Below, piece by piece: positions 1 through 6,919 of a stretch of DNA of 13,646 bases. The stretch comes from Bacteroidales bacterium (lineage in GTDB: Bacteria > Bacteroidota > Bacteroidia > Bacteroidales > WCHB1-69). Position numbers and translations under genes: made by a program. The notes below the pieces were generated by a model. It did not search any database. It saw nothing but the letters and a program-made list of their open reading frames with translations, and was not told the DNA's origin. The stretch lies in the NCBI GenBank assembly GCA_017964755.1, contig JAGCRI010000150.1, positions 1 through 13,646 of the forward strand. Direction: 5' to 3'. The stretch's first letter is position 1, and every line of letters begins with the position of its first letter.

Positions 1-1182
1 AAGTGCCGCACCAAGCGCACCCATATAGGCTGAAATGGAACCGCCACCCGGAGCGGGACTCTCTGACGCGGTCTCGTTGGCAAAACCTTCACACGTCATA
101 TCTATAAGACGGTCTTTCTTTTCATCTTTTTCAATGAGATATTCTATTACTTTCTCCTCTGGATTAAACGGTTTAAGATCATCCAAGCCCATTGACTTAA
201 CCGCAATTTTAATCATTTCATTTTCGTCAACGCCAAGAGAGCGGTGCTGTTTGGCGAGATAAAAACGACCTGCGTCAATCAGGGTTTTCTTAGGCACGAG
301 GCCGACTATTTCTGCACCTGTGACACGTATTCCACGTGCGGCCGCCTTTGCACACACCTCCTCAAAAGCCACATGCAGCGGTGTCAAACTTGTATTCGTA
401 ATATTCATTGAAACCTGTGCAACACCGTATTCCTTTATGTACCAGCCAATTGCCTTCGTACCTTTCAGCGTGCCCGGCAACATCACCGGCTCCCCATTGG
501 CATCTTTCACAATTTTTCCGGTAATAGGATTGCCTTCGCGCTTCGGACGCCCCTTCTCCCTGACATCAAACGCAATTGCATTTGCGCGGCGCGTTGAGGT
601 CGTATTCAGATTGTAGTTCACAGCGATAAGGAAGTCGCGGGCCCCGATAGCAGAGGCACCACTCTTGGCAACTTCTTCCGAAAACAGGGTGGGACCGAAA
701 TCCGGCTTCCAATCGGGGTTTGCAAGTTTGTCGCGCAGCCCTTCGTATTCACCGGCACGGCAATTTGCCAAGTTGCGGCGTAGCTCCGTAAAGGCGGCAT
801 TCTCATAGCAATAGACAGGAATCCCCAACTCCTCGCCCACCTCTTTCGCCAAACGGCGTGCATACTCCGCTGTCTCCTCCATAGTGATATTTGCGACAGG
901 GACTAACGGGCATACGTCAGTGGCGCCGAAACGCGGATGGTCGCCATGATGCTGCCGCATATCTATCAGCTCCTTAGCTTTGCGGATTGCCGCTTTTGCC
1001 GCGACTAACACATCTTCTGGCGCACCCACAAACGTAACCACAGTGCGATTCGTTGAAAATCCGGGGTCAACATCAAGTAGTTTTACGCCCTCACATTTTT
1101 CAATCTCATCTGTTATCTGTTTGATAATGTTCAAATTACGTCCTTCGCTGAAATTCGGGACACATTCAATTAGTTGTTTCAT
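1..1182 (-). CDS. ftcD: Bifunctional glutamate formimidoyltransferase / formimidoyltetrahydrofolate cyclodeaminase (3' end beyond window)
   Basis: The protein transfers the formimino group of N-formimidoyl-glutamate, a histidine breakdown product, to tetrahydrofolate; the second domain releases ammonia to give 5,10-methenyl-THF. It acts in the cytoplasm. The reading frame is open for 394 codons from the ATG at 1182-1180 to the left edge. Residues 5-15 (IECVPNFSEGR) and 78-91 (HHGDHPRFGATDVC) are formimidoyltransferase hallmarks. His82 matches the position proposed as the catalytic base in the mammalian enzyme. From about residue 357 the cyclodeaminase domain begins, seen as SPAPGGGSISAYMGALGAAL at 375-394. 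The fused architecture is usual in Bacteroidetes, where the gene often sits with other hut genes, presumably to the left of this window. No clear promoter was found; a GTAAAATTTG stretch upstream is one base off the -7 consensus. The identification is firm; only the C-terminal part is missing. Confidence 0.95.
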   Translation of the reverse strand, partial: MKQLIECVPNFSEGRNLNIIKQITDEIEKCEGVKLLDVDPGFSTNRTVVTFVGAPEDVLVAAKAAIRKAKELIDMRQHHGDHPRFGATDVCPLVPVANITMEETAEYARRLAKEVGEELGIPVYCYENAAFTELRRNLANCRAGEYEGLRDKLANPDWKPDFGPTLFSEEVAKSGASAIGARDFLIAVNYNLNTTSTRRANAIAFDVREKGRPKREGNPITGKIVKDANGEPVMLPGTLKGTKAIGWYIKEYGVAQVSMNITNTSLTPLHVAFEEVCAKAAARGIRVTGAEIVGLVPKKTLIDAGRFYLAKQHRSLGVDENEMIKIAVKSMGLDDLKPFNPEEKVIEYLIEKDEKKDRLIDMTCEGFANETASESPAPGGGSISAYMGALGAAL

Positions 1183-1233
1183 AATTATTTGATTTTTATT
1201 TCATTCAAATTTTACAAGCAGAACGACCAATAA

Positions 1234-1249
1234 GGCAGCCTAAGCTGCC
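1234..1249 (-). terminator. Possible terminator hairpin after the TPM-protein gene
   Basis: In the 88-base gap between the TPM-protein stop and ftcD there is a perfect 6-bp GGCAGC/GCTGCC stem with a 4-base loop. An alternative pairing of AAGGC with GCCTT is also possible nearby. On the minus strand it is followed only by TTATTGG, so a strong U-tract is lacking. It may end the lemA-TPM transcript or act as a 3' end stabiliser. The function is inferred from position and structure only. Confidence 0.4.
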
Positions 1250-1270
1250 AAGCCTTGCCAACATTTCTTT

Positions 1271-2440
1271 TCAGAACTTGCTTCCGGCTCCGCCGCCACC
1301 GAAACCGCCAGTGCTGCCAAAGCCACCGAAACCGCCGCTGCTACCGCCATGACCGTGCCCGAATCCGCCGCCAAATCCGCCAACTGCACCACCATAGCCA
1401 TGACGCGAACGGTATTCGGATTTCCGCTGATTGAGCAGCAACGTGATTGCCATGACACTAAAACCAAGCGCGAGCAATTTTCTCTTTATATTCTCATCAT
1501 TAATACGCCCGTTATGCAATTCAAGTTCCTCATCAATTATTTTCTTAGCCTCCTCGTTAATCATCTGCTTCAGCTTCTTCTCAACACTTGTATGCGAATA
1601 TCCCATGGCAACAGCCTGCTGGAAAATAGCTCTCCGCTCTTCGTCAGTAACGACCCCATCTTCCAATGCCGGCTCAATAAGCTGTTTTAATATTTCGTCT
1701 TTCAATTTCGCTTCAAACTGGGTACGTCCCATACCCAATTTTTTCACTTGCAGAAACAGTTGTTCCTTATCGTCACCCTCATAACGGTGTTCCCTCACAG
1801 CTTTCGCTATAATAGCATTTCTGCGTTTAGACCTGCTATATGAGAATTTGCCCAACAATCCTACTATAACAACAATAACAATAAGTGAGAAAACAAAAGT
1901 AAATTCCTTTTCATCGCCATTGCCGCCTGCTCCGCGCGGGACAGAAATTTCGCCCGAAACCACAGGAAGAATCTGGTCTAACGCCGCCGAAACAGCCTCA
2001 TAATATTTCCCGTCCTTCAGATATGGCACCATAACCTCGGAGGTTATTTTTTTGACGTAAGCATCAGGAAGCACACCTTCCAAGGCATATCCTGTTGCGA
2101 TAAACACGTCTCCGGCAGTTTCGTTGCGCACCTTTATAAGGATAACAATCCCGTTGTTGTCCTTCTTATTTTGGACTCCCCAGCGGTTTCCGACTTCAAA
2201 GGCAAATTCCGAAGCCGAATAATCACCCAAATCGCTAACAACCACGACACATACAACATTGGAGGTACTGTCGTTGAAATCGACCAAACGTTTTTCCATC
2301 ACAGCTTTCTGCTCTGACGAGAAAACGCCGGCAAAGTCATTCACCAAGCGGGGCGGATCTGGTGCTGCGGGGATTGCATCTTTTGCAAAAGAGACAATAA
2401 AAGCAGAAACAACTATCAGAAACGCAAATAGTTTCTTCAT
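1271..2440 (-). CDS. TPM-domain (YgcG-like) membrane protein with glycine-rich C-terminus
   Basis: This 389-aa protein has a signal peptide (residues 1-19, ending SFA) and then a TPM domain at about 32-160, with the typical start LVNDFAGVFSSEQ and the GNRWGVQNKKDNNGIVIL core. A transmembrane helix lies at about 180-197 and is followed by a basic SRSKRR stop-transfer. Residues 200-320 form a charged, helical region containing LEDGVVTDEERRAIFQQA (259-276). A second hydrophobic stretch lies at about 322-337. The tail (349-386) is almost all Gly, Phe, Ser and His and ends GGGGAGSKF, as is common in this family. TPM proteins are envelope proteins that recur next to LemA; some TPM domains have been reported to have phosphatase activity or to aid photosystem II repair, but the bacterial role is unclear. 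It starts 15 bases after lemA and is probably cotranscribed with it. The middle domain makes it longer than simple YgcG proteins. Confidence 0.88.
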   Translation of the reverse strand: MKKLFAFLIVVSAFIVSFAKDAIPAAPDPPRLVNDFAGVFSSEQKAVMEKRLVDFNDSTSNVVCVVVVSDLGDYSASEFAFEVGNRWGVQNKKDNNGIVILIKVRNETAGDVFIATGYALEGVLPDAYVKKITSEVMVPYLKDGKYYEAVSAALDQILPVVSGEISVPRGAGGNGDEKEFTFVFSLIVIVVIVGLLGKFSYSRSKRRNAIIAKAVREHRYEGDDKEQLFLQVKKLGMGRTQFEAKLKDEILKQLIEPALEDGVVTDEERRAIFQQAVAMGYSHTSVEKKLKQMINEEAKKIIDEELELHNGRINDENIKRKLLALGFSVMAITLLLNQRKSEYRSRHGYGGAVGGFGGGFGHGHGGSSGGFGGFGSTGGFGGGGAGSKF

Positions 2441-2455
2441 TTTTATAGGATATTA

Positions 2456-3046
2456 TCAGTTGAAGTCAAATTCAACGGTTGGTGCCTGTTCAGCGCCGGC
2501 CGCCGCTTCAAAATACGGACGTTCTTTAAAACCATATAATTTGGCAAACAAAATGCGCGGGAACTGGCGTCTGTCTGTATTGTATTTCTGAGCCACCTCA
2601 TTATACTTTTTACGTTCCACTGCAATTCTGTTTTCTGTACCTTCCAGCTGAGCTTGCAATTCCACAAAATTCTGATTTGCCTTCAGTTCCGGATAATTTT
2701 CGACTGTAACCAACAAACGGTTCAAAGAAGAACCCACTTGGTCTTGAGCCTCTTGGAACTTTGCAAGATCCTCAGCCGACATATTGCTGGGGTCAATTTT
2801 TACAGAAGCCGCGGCGGCACGTGCCTGCGTCACAGCCTCAAATGTACTCTTTTCAAAATTTGCAGCCCCTTTGACAGTATTCACTAACTGCGGAATAAGG
2901 TCGGCACGCCTCTGATAGACATTCTCCACTTGTCCCCAAGCAGCATTAACCTCCTCTTCGGAAGTTACTAAAGCATTGTAATTACAACTTGTTTGTGTGA
3001 AGCCCAATACAAAAGCCACAACGGCAATCCATAGAATTTTTTTCAT
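2456..3046 (-). CDS. lemA: LemA family protein, probable lipoprotein
   Basis: This 196-aa protein has the LemA hallmarks: YNALVTSEEEVNAAWGQVEN (23-42), QRRADLIPQLVNTVKG (45-60), a conserved VENYPELKANQNFVELQAQL region (115-134), and a TENRIAVERKKYNEVAQKYN stretch (137-156) near the end. Residues 1-20 form a signal peptide; Cys21 (QTSC) could be lipidated, though Gln at -3 is not canonical. The body is predicted to be a long helical bundle exposed to the periplasm. LemA proteins are widespread and often paired with TPM-domain or peptidase genes; their exact job is unknown. The ATG at 3046-3044 gives the only complete signal peptide. It is the first gene of a two-gene minus-strand unit driven from the region shared with fprA. 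Confidence 0.93.
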   Translation of the reverse strand: MKKILWIAVVAFVLGFTQTSCNYNALVTSEEEVNAAWGQVENVYQRRADLIPQLVNTVKGAANFEKSTFEAVTQARAAAASVKIDPSNMSAEDLAKFQEAQDQVGSSLNRLLVTVENYPELKANQNFVELQAQLEGTENRIAVERKKYNEVAQKYNTDRRQFPRILFAKLYGFKERPYFEAAAGAEQAPTVEFDFN

Positions 3047-3083
3047 ATTTTTTTTGTTTAAAAGTTATTACAAATTAATACGG

Positions 3084-3091
3084 CAAAGATA
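3084..3091 (-). promoter_or_regulatory. Putative -7 box for lemA
   Basis: On the minus strand this reads TATCTTTG, an exact match to the Bacteroidetes -7 consensus TAnnTTTG, 37 bases upstream of the lemA ATG. No convincing TTG -33 element was seen at the usual 19-21 base spacing. Confidence 0.6.
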
Positions 3092-3169
3092 CACAATAAG
3101 TTCAATATCCGTAACATTTTTTCAGAATAAAATAATAACAGCATTGCGCCCATTTCATCTGTTTTTTGT

Positions 3170-3177
3170 TATATTTG
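3170..3177 (+). promoter_or_regulatory. Putative -7 box for the fprA operon
   Basis: The sequence TATATTTG matches TAnnTTTG exactly and lies 34 bases before the fprA ATG. A TTG at 3144-3146 could be the -33 element, with a slightly long 23-base spacer. The box probably starts the five-gene transcript 3212-7878. The leader has no clear Shine-Dalgarno sequence. Confidence 0.65.
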
Positions 3178-3211
3178 CACCTCAATTAAAAGAGAATAAC
3201 AAATAAGAAAT

Positions 3212-4399
3212 ATGGCAAAACAGATAACAAAAAAAGTTACTTGGGTAGGTAAAGTTGACTGGGAACTGACTACTTTCCACGGAGACGAACTCAGCACTAA
3301 AAGAGGCTCTTCATATAATTCATATCTTATTAAAGATGAGAAAGTTGCACTTATTGATACGGTGTGGCTTCCTTACGATAAAGAGTTTGTAGCCAAACTT
3401 AAAAAAGAGATTGATCTCAAGGATATTGACTATATCATAATGAACCACAATGAGATAGACCACAGCGGCGCGCTTCCCGAACTTATGCGCGAAATTCCTG
3501 ACACGCCTATCTACTGCACAAAAAAAGGCGAAGCCATTATAAGAGGACATTACCATGAAGATTGGAATTTTGTGAATGTGAAAACCGGTGACACTCTTCC
3601 GCTTGGCGAATCAACACTCACTTTCATCGAAGCGCCGATGCTGCACTGGCCTGACACGATGTTTACATACATGAGCGGCGACAACATACTCTTCTCAAAT
3701 GACGGCTTCGGACAGCATTTTGCCACAGAATCACTCTATAATGACACTGTTGAACAGGCGGCGTTGTTCTATGAGGCTGAGAAGTACTACGCCAACATTC
3801 TGAACACCTACAGCCCGATGGTCACGAAAAAAATCCAGCAGATTCTCGCCATGAACCTTCCTCTTGACATGATTTGTCCGAGCCATGGCGTCATCTGGAA
3901 AGAGAATCCTGCGCAGATTGTGGAGCAGTATCTCAAATGGGCTGACGCCTATCAGGAGAACCAGATTACAATAGCCTATGACACGATGTGGCAGAGCACA
4001 CGAAAAATGGCTGAAGCCATCGCTGACGGAATCCGCGACACCGACTCTTCTGTCACTGTCAAATTGTTCAACGTCGCCCACGAAGATAAAAATGATGTCC
4101 TGACTGAGATATTCCAGTCGCGTGCAGTATTAATCGGCTCACCAACAATAAATTACGGATTCTCATTTGCTATAGGCGGGCTGCTTGAAATGATTCGCGG
4201 ACTGAAATTCAAGAACAAGAAGGCGGCGGCTTTCGGCAGCTACGGCTGGAGCGGCGAAGCGGTGAAACAGATAAGCAGCCACTTGGCAGAATCTGGTTTT
4301 GAAGTCGTAAATGACGGAATTTCAAAACTTTGGGTTCCTGATTGCACGATGCTTGACGAATGCCGTAACTTTGGCAGGGAATTTGCAAAGAATCTTTAA
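3212..4399 (+). CDS. fprA: Flavodiiron protein (A-type flavoprotein, rubredoxin:O2/NO oxidoreductase)
   Basis: The enzyme reduces O2 to water and/or NO to N2O in the cytoplasm of anaerobes, taking electrons from rubredoxin. The N-terminal metallo-beta-lactamase-like domain (about 1-250) carries the complete diiron ligand set: His79, Glu81 and Asp83 in HNEIDH, His145 in LHWPD, Asp164 in SNDGFG, and His225 in PSHG. The flavodoxin domain (about 252-395) has the FMN phosphate loop at YDTMWQSTRKMAEAI (256-270), plus SPTINYG (310-316) and GSYGWSGEA (342-350) around the isoalloxazine. At 395 aa it is a standard class A protein with no fused rubredoxin, which fits the separate rubredoxin gene 38 bases downstream. 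The start is set by the -7 box upstream and by the family length. O2 versus NO preference cannot be read from the sequence. Confidence 0.96.
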   Translation: MAKQITKKVTWVGKVDWELTTFHGDELSTKRGSSYNSYLIKDEKVALIDTVWLPYDKEFVAKLKKEIDLKDIDYIIMNHNEIDHSGALPELMREIPDTPIYCTKKGEAIIRGHYHEDWNFVNVKTGDTLPLGESTLTFIEAPMLHWPDTMFTYMSGDNILFSNDGFGQHFATESLYNDTVEQAALFYEAEKYYANILNTYSPMVTKKIQQILAMNLPLDMICPSHGVIWKENPAQIVEQYLKWADAYQENQITIAYDTMWQSTRKMAEAIADGIRDTDSSVTVKLFNVAHEDKNDVLTEIFQSRAVLIGSPTINYGFSFAIGGLLEMIRGLKFKNKKAAAFGSYGWSGEAVKQISSHLAESGFEVVNDGISKLWVPDCTMLDECRNFGREFAKNL

Positions 4400-4437
4400 C
4401 CTTTTATCAAATAAAATAACATTAAAAAAATAAAACC

Positions 4438-4599
4438 ATGAAAAAATATGTTTGCGACGTATGCGGTTATGAGTACGACCCCACAGTAGGCGATCCAGAT
4501 AACGGGATTCCGGCAGGCACGCCGTTTGAAGAACTTCCAGATGACTGGGCTTGTCCGCTTTGCGGAGTCGGTAAAGATGAATTTAGTCCGGCAGAATAA
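4438..4599 (+). CDS. Rubredoxin
   Basis: This 53-aa protein is a small cytoplasmic one-electron carrier with a single Fe(Cys)4 centre. The ligands are Cys6 and Cys9 (VCDVCGYEYDP, 5-15) and Cys39 and Cys42 (CPLCGVGKDEF, 39-49). The hydrophobic core residues expected of the family are present: Tyr4, Tyr11, Tyr13, Phe30, Trp37 and Phe49. The spacing PDNGIPAGTPFEELPDDW is typical. It follows fprA by 38 bases, so it is very probably the electron donor to FprA; its own reductase is not in this window. The length equals that of classic clostridial-type rubredoxins and there is no extension. The ATG at 4438 is the only start that fits the family N-terminus MKKYVC. Confidence 0.97.
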   Translation: MKKYVCDVCGYEYDPTVGDPDNGIPAGTPFEELPDDWACPLCGVGKDEFSPAE

Positions 4600-4618
4600 G
4601 ATTAAGAAAAGAATTTAG

Positions 4619-5878
4619 ATGAAAAGATTGTTTTTTACGGTTCTATGCCTTTTTGCGGTCATAGAAAGTTTTGCTTCGTACCTGCTAATACCGATGGATC
4701 TCTCGCAAAAGAACCATCTGAAAGCATACGGTATAGCGTATTATGCCGTGGCAAAGGAAATTGACGTAAGCTGGCTTCTCAACTACCGCGGCGGAAGTTT
4801 CATGATGCCATACAGTGCGGCTGTGGAAAACGAATGTGCAGTGCGCGATGTATCATGTCAGGTGATTGCAGATGTGCAGTCAACCGCCATTTTGCAGGAG
4901 ATAGCCGCCATGGACGCCAATATGAGTGAAATAAAGCTGACAAAACTCCCGAAGATTGCCGTCTATTCACCGAAAAACAAACTTCCTTGGGACGATGCCG
5001 TCACCCTTGTGCTGACCTACGCTGAAATTCCATACGATGTCATTTACGACGAGGAAGTTATAACCGGAATGCTGCCCAAGTACGACTGGCTGCACCTGCA
5101 CCACGAGGATTTCACTGGGCAATACGGCAAATTCTGGGCAAGTTACCGCAATGCAGCATGGTATTTGGAAGATGTGAAGCAGCAGGAAGCGATGGCGGCA
5201 AAACTCGGCTTCACTAAAGTCTCGCAGATGAAACTTGCCGTAGCAAAAGGGATCAGGGACTTCGTGGCAGGCGGCGGATACCTCTTCGCAATGTGCTCCG
5301 GCCCCGACTCGTTCGATGTCGCGCTCTCAGCTGAAGGCGTTGACATCTGCGCCGAAATGTTCGACGGCGACCCGATGGACCCTAACGCCCAGTCGAAGTT
5401 GGATTACGAGAAGACTTTTGCTTTCACTGATTTCAAAATAGTTACAAATCCTTACCAGTACGAGATTTCTGATATTGACGTGGATGCGAGCAAGCACATC
5501 AGCAACAAGAAGAACGACTTTTTCACACTGTTTGAGTTCTCCGCCAAGTGGGACCCCGTGCCGACAATGCTGTGCCAGAACCACCAAACGGTGATACCGG
5601 GATTTATGGGACAGACAACAGCGTTCAAAAAAAGCAGAATCAAACCATACGTCACAATCATGGGCGAATGCCAGTTTTTCGATGAGGCGCGCTATATCCA
5701 CGGCGAATACGGCAAAGGCACATGGACGTTCTATTCGGGGCACGACCCTGAGGACTACCAGCACCTTGTGAACGATCAGCCCACCGACCTTAACCTCTTT
5801 CCTAATTCACCCGGATACAGACTAATATTGAATAACGTGCTTTTCCCTGCCGCTAAAAAGGAAAAGCATAAAACATAA
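4619..5878 (+). CDS. Conserved exported protein, family often mislabelled asparagine synthetase B
   Basis: This 419-aa protein has a signal peptide (residues 1-19, ending ESFA) followed by SYLLIPMDLSQKNHLKAYG. I recognise the family as one common in Bacteroidetes and often annotated asparagine synthetase B. However, no N-terminal Cys2 glutaminase nucleophile and no SGGLDS-type ATP-pyrophosphatase motif is visible, so that label is unsupported. Conserved-looking blocks are PKIAVYSPKNKLPWDDAVTL (111-130), YDWLHLHHEDFTGQYGKF (155-172), GGGYLFAMCSG (218-228) and YGKGTWTFYSGHDPEDYQH (364-382). The Cys226 turn resembles the nucleophile elbow of GATase-like or ThuA-like folds, which is an inference. 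It probably acts in the periplasm. It starts 19 bases after rubredoxin and ends 6 bases before phoH. The function is unknown. Confidence 0.8.
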   Translation: MKRLFFTVLCLFAVIESFASYLLIPMDLSQKNHLKAYGIAYYAVAKEIDVSWLLNYRGGSFMMPYSAAVENECAVRDVSCQVIADVQSTAILQEIAAMDANMSEIKLTKLPKIAVYSPKNKLPWDDAVTLVLTYAEIPYDVIYDEEVITGMLPKYDWLHLHHEDFTGQYGKFWASYRNAAWYLEDVKQQEAMAAKLGFTKVSQMKLAVAKGIRDFVAGGGYLFAMCSGPDSFDVALSAEGVDICAEMFDGDPMDPNAQSKLDYEKTFAFTDFKIVTNPYQYEISDIDVDASKHISNKKNDFFTLFEFSAKWDPVPTMLCQNHQTVIPGFMGQTTAFKKSRIKPYVTIMGECQFFDEARYIHGEYGKGTWTFYSGHDPEDYQHLVNDQPTDLNLFPNSPGYRLILNNVLFPAAKKEKHKT

Positions 5879-5884
5879 TCCTTT

Positions 5885-6919
5885 ATGGAAAAGACTATTA
5901 CTCTTGAGAACCACGAGATAGTGGGGATATGCGGAGTTAACAATGCGAATATAGACCTGCTGCGCAACATTTATCCGAAACTGAAAATCACGGCGCGCGG
6001 CAATGAAATCAAAGTCATCGGCGAAGACAGCGAAGTGGAGGCTTTCATTGCCCGTTTTGAGTTGCTTGTGGTTCATTATGAGCATTTTGAACAACTCACA
6101 GAGACTGATATCTTGAACATCACTGCAGCGGAGGACGAAAGTTTCTTCCTGCTCGACAAGAACGGTAACGCCAACGATGTGATAGTGCATGGCAGGGACG
6201 GGCGTGTCATCAAGGCAATCACACCGAACCAGAAACGGCTTGTAGAAAGCGCCGCTAAAAACGACATGGTCTTTGCAATCGGACCGGCGGGGACAGGAAA
6301 GACCTACACGGCCGTTGCGCTTGCAGTCAGAGCATTGAAAAACAAGCAGATACGGCGAATCATCCTCACGCGCCCCGCAGTTGAGGCCGGCGAGAACCTC
6401 GGCTTCCTCCCCGGCGACCTCCGCGACAAGTTGGATCCATATTTGCAGCCGCTCTATGACGCTTTGTGGGACATGATGCCGATGCAGAAATTGCTCACAT
6501 ACATGGAGGAAAAGACCATTGAAATAGCGCCGTTGGCCTTTATGCGCGGCCGCACCCTCGACAACGCATACGTCATCTTGGACGAGGCGCAGAACGCCAC
6601 CGAAGCCCAACTCAAGATGTTCCTGACCCGCATGGGCAAAAACGCCAAATTCTTCATCACCGGCGACATCACGCAAATCGACCTGCCGAAGCACCAGCAT
6701 TCAGGACTCATACAGGCTTCCAAAATCCTTAAAGGCATAAAAGGCATTGACTTTGTTGAGCTGGACAACCGCGATGTTGTGCGCCACCACCTTGTAACCA
6801 AAATTATAGAAACATACGAGCGTTGGGATGCGGCGCGGGCAGCCGAGGCGGCGGAGCGCAAAATGAAACGCGAAGCTGAACGCAACGGAGAGAAAGAGGA
6901 GGATTTACCACATTCATGA
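5885..6919 (+). CDS. phoH: PhoH family ATPase (PhoH/YbeZ-like)
   Basis: This 344-aa cytoplasmic P-loop ATPase is related to the nucleotide-binding half of superfamily 1 helicases. The N-terminal part (1-115) holds a small KH-like region, including NIDLLRNIYPKLKITARGNE (22-41). The ATPase core has Walker A at GPAGTGKT (133-140), LTRPAVEAGENLGFLPGD (161-178), Walker B at VILDEAQN (230-237), the sensor-like ITGDITQIDLP (258-268) and DVVRHHLV (297-304) with a candidate arginine finger at R300. The C-terminal 30 residues are a charged Ala/Glu/Arg helix. In many bacteria YbeZ partners the RNase YbeY in ribosome and RNA metabolism; ybeY is not next to it here. The ATG at 5885 follows the previous stop by 6 bases, and the gene overlaps the next by 4 bases. 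Confidence 0.95.
   Translation: MEKTITLENHEIVGICGVNNANIDLLRNIYPKLKITARGNEIKVIGEDSEVEAFIARFELLVVHYEHFEQLTETDILNITAAEDESFFLLDKNGNANDVIVHGRDGRVIKAITPNQKRLVESAAKNDMVFAIGPAGTGKTYTAVALAVRALKNKQIRRIILTRPAVEAGENLGFLPGDLRDKLDPYLQPLYDALWDMMPMQKLLTYMEEKTIEIAPLAFMRGRTLDNAYVILDEAQNATEAQLKMFLTRMGKNAKFFITGDITQIDLPKHQHSGLIQASKILKGIKGIDFVELDNRDVVRHHLVTKIIETYERWDAARAAEAAERKMKREAERNGEKEEDLPHS

Noticed and set aside
1349..1784. Plus-strand open frames opposite the TPM gene
   Set aside because: They are shadows of the Gly-rich tail and helical region of the minus-strand gene, with no motifs or promoter of their own.
4619..5878. Asparagine synthetase B
   Set aside because: There is a signal peptide, no Cys2 glutaminase nucleophile and no SGGLDS-like ATP-pyrophosphatase motif. 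The label appears to be an inherited annotation error.
5822..6700. A 292-codon open frame on the minus strand
   Set aside because: It lies antisense to phoH, whose motifs are clear. The translation shows no recognisable domain and looks like a shadow frame of a GC-rich gene.
6897..6902. AGGAGG as a Shine-Dalgarno sequence for the GH114-like gene
   Set aside because: It lies 13 bases before the ATG, too far for a normal site, and it encodes Glu codons in the phoH tail. Translational coupling through the ATGA overlap is more likely.
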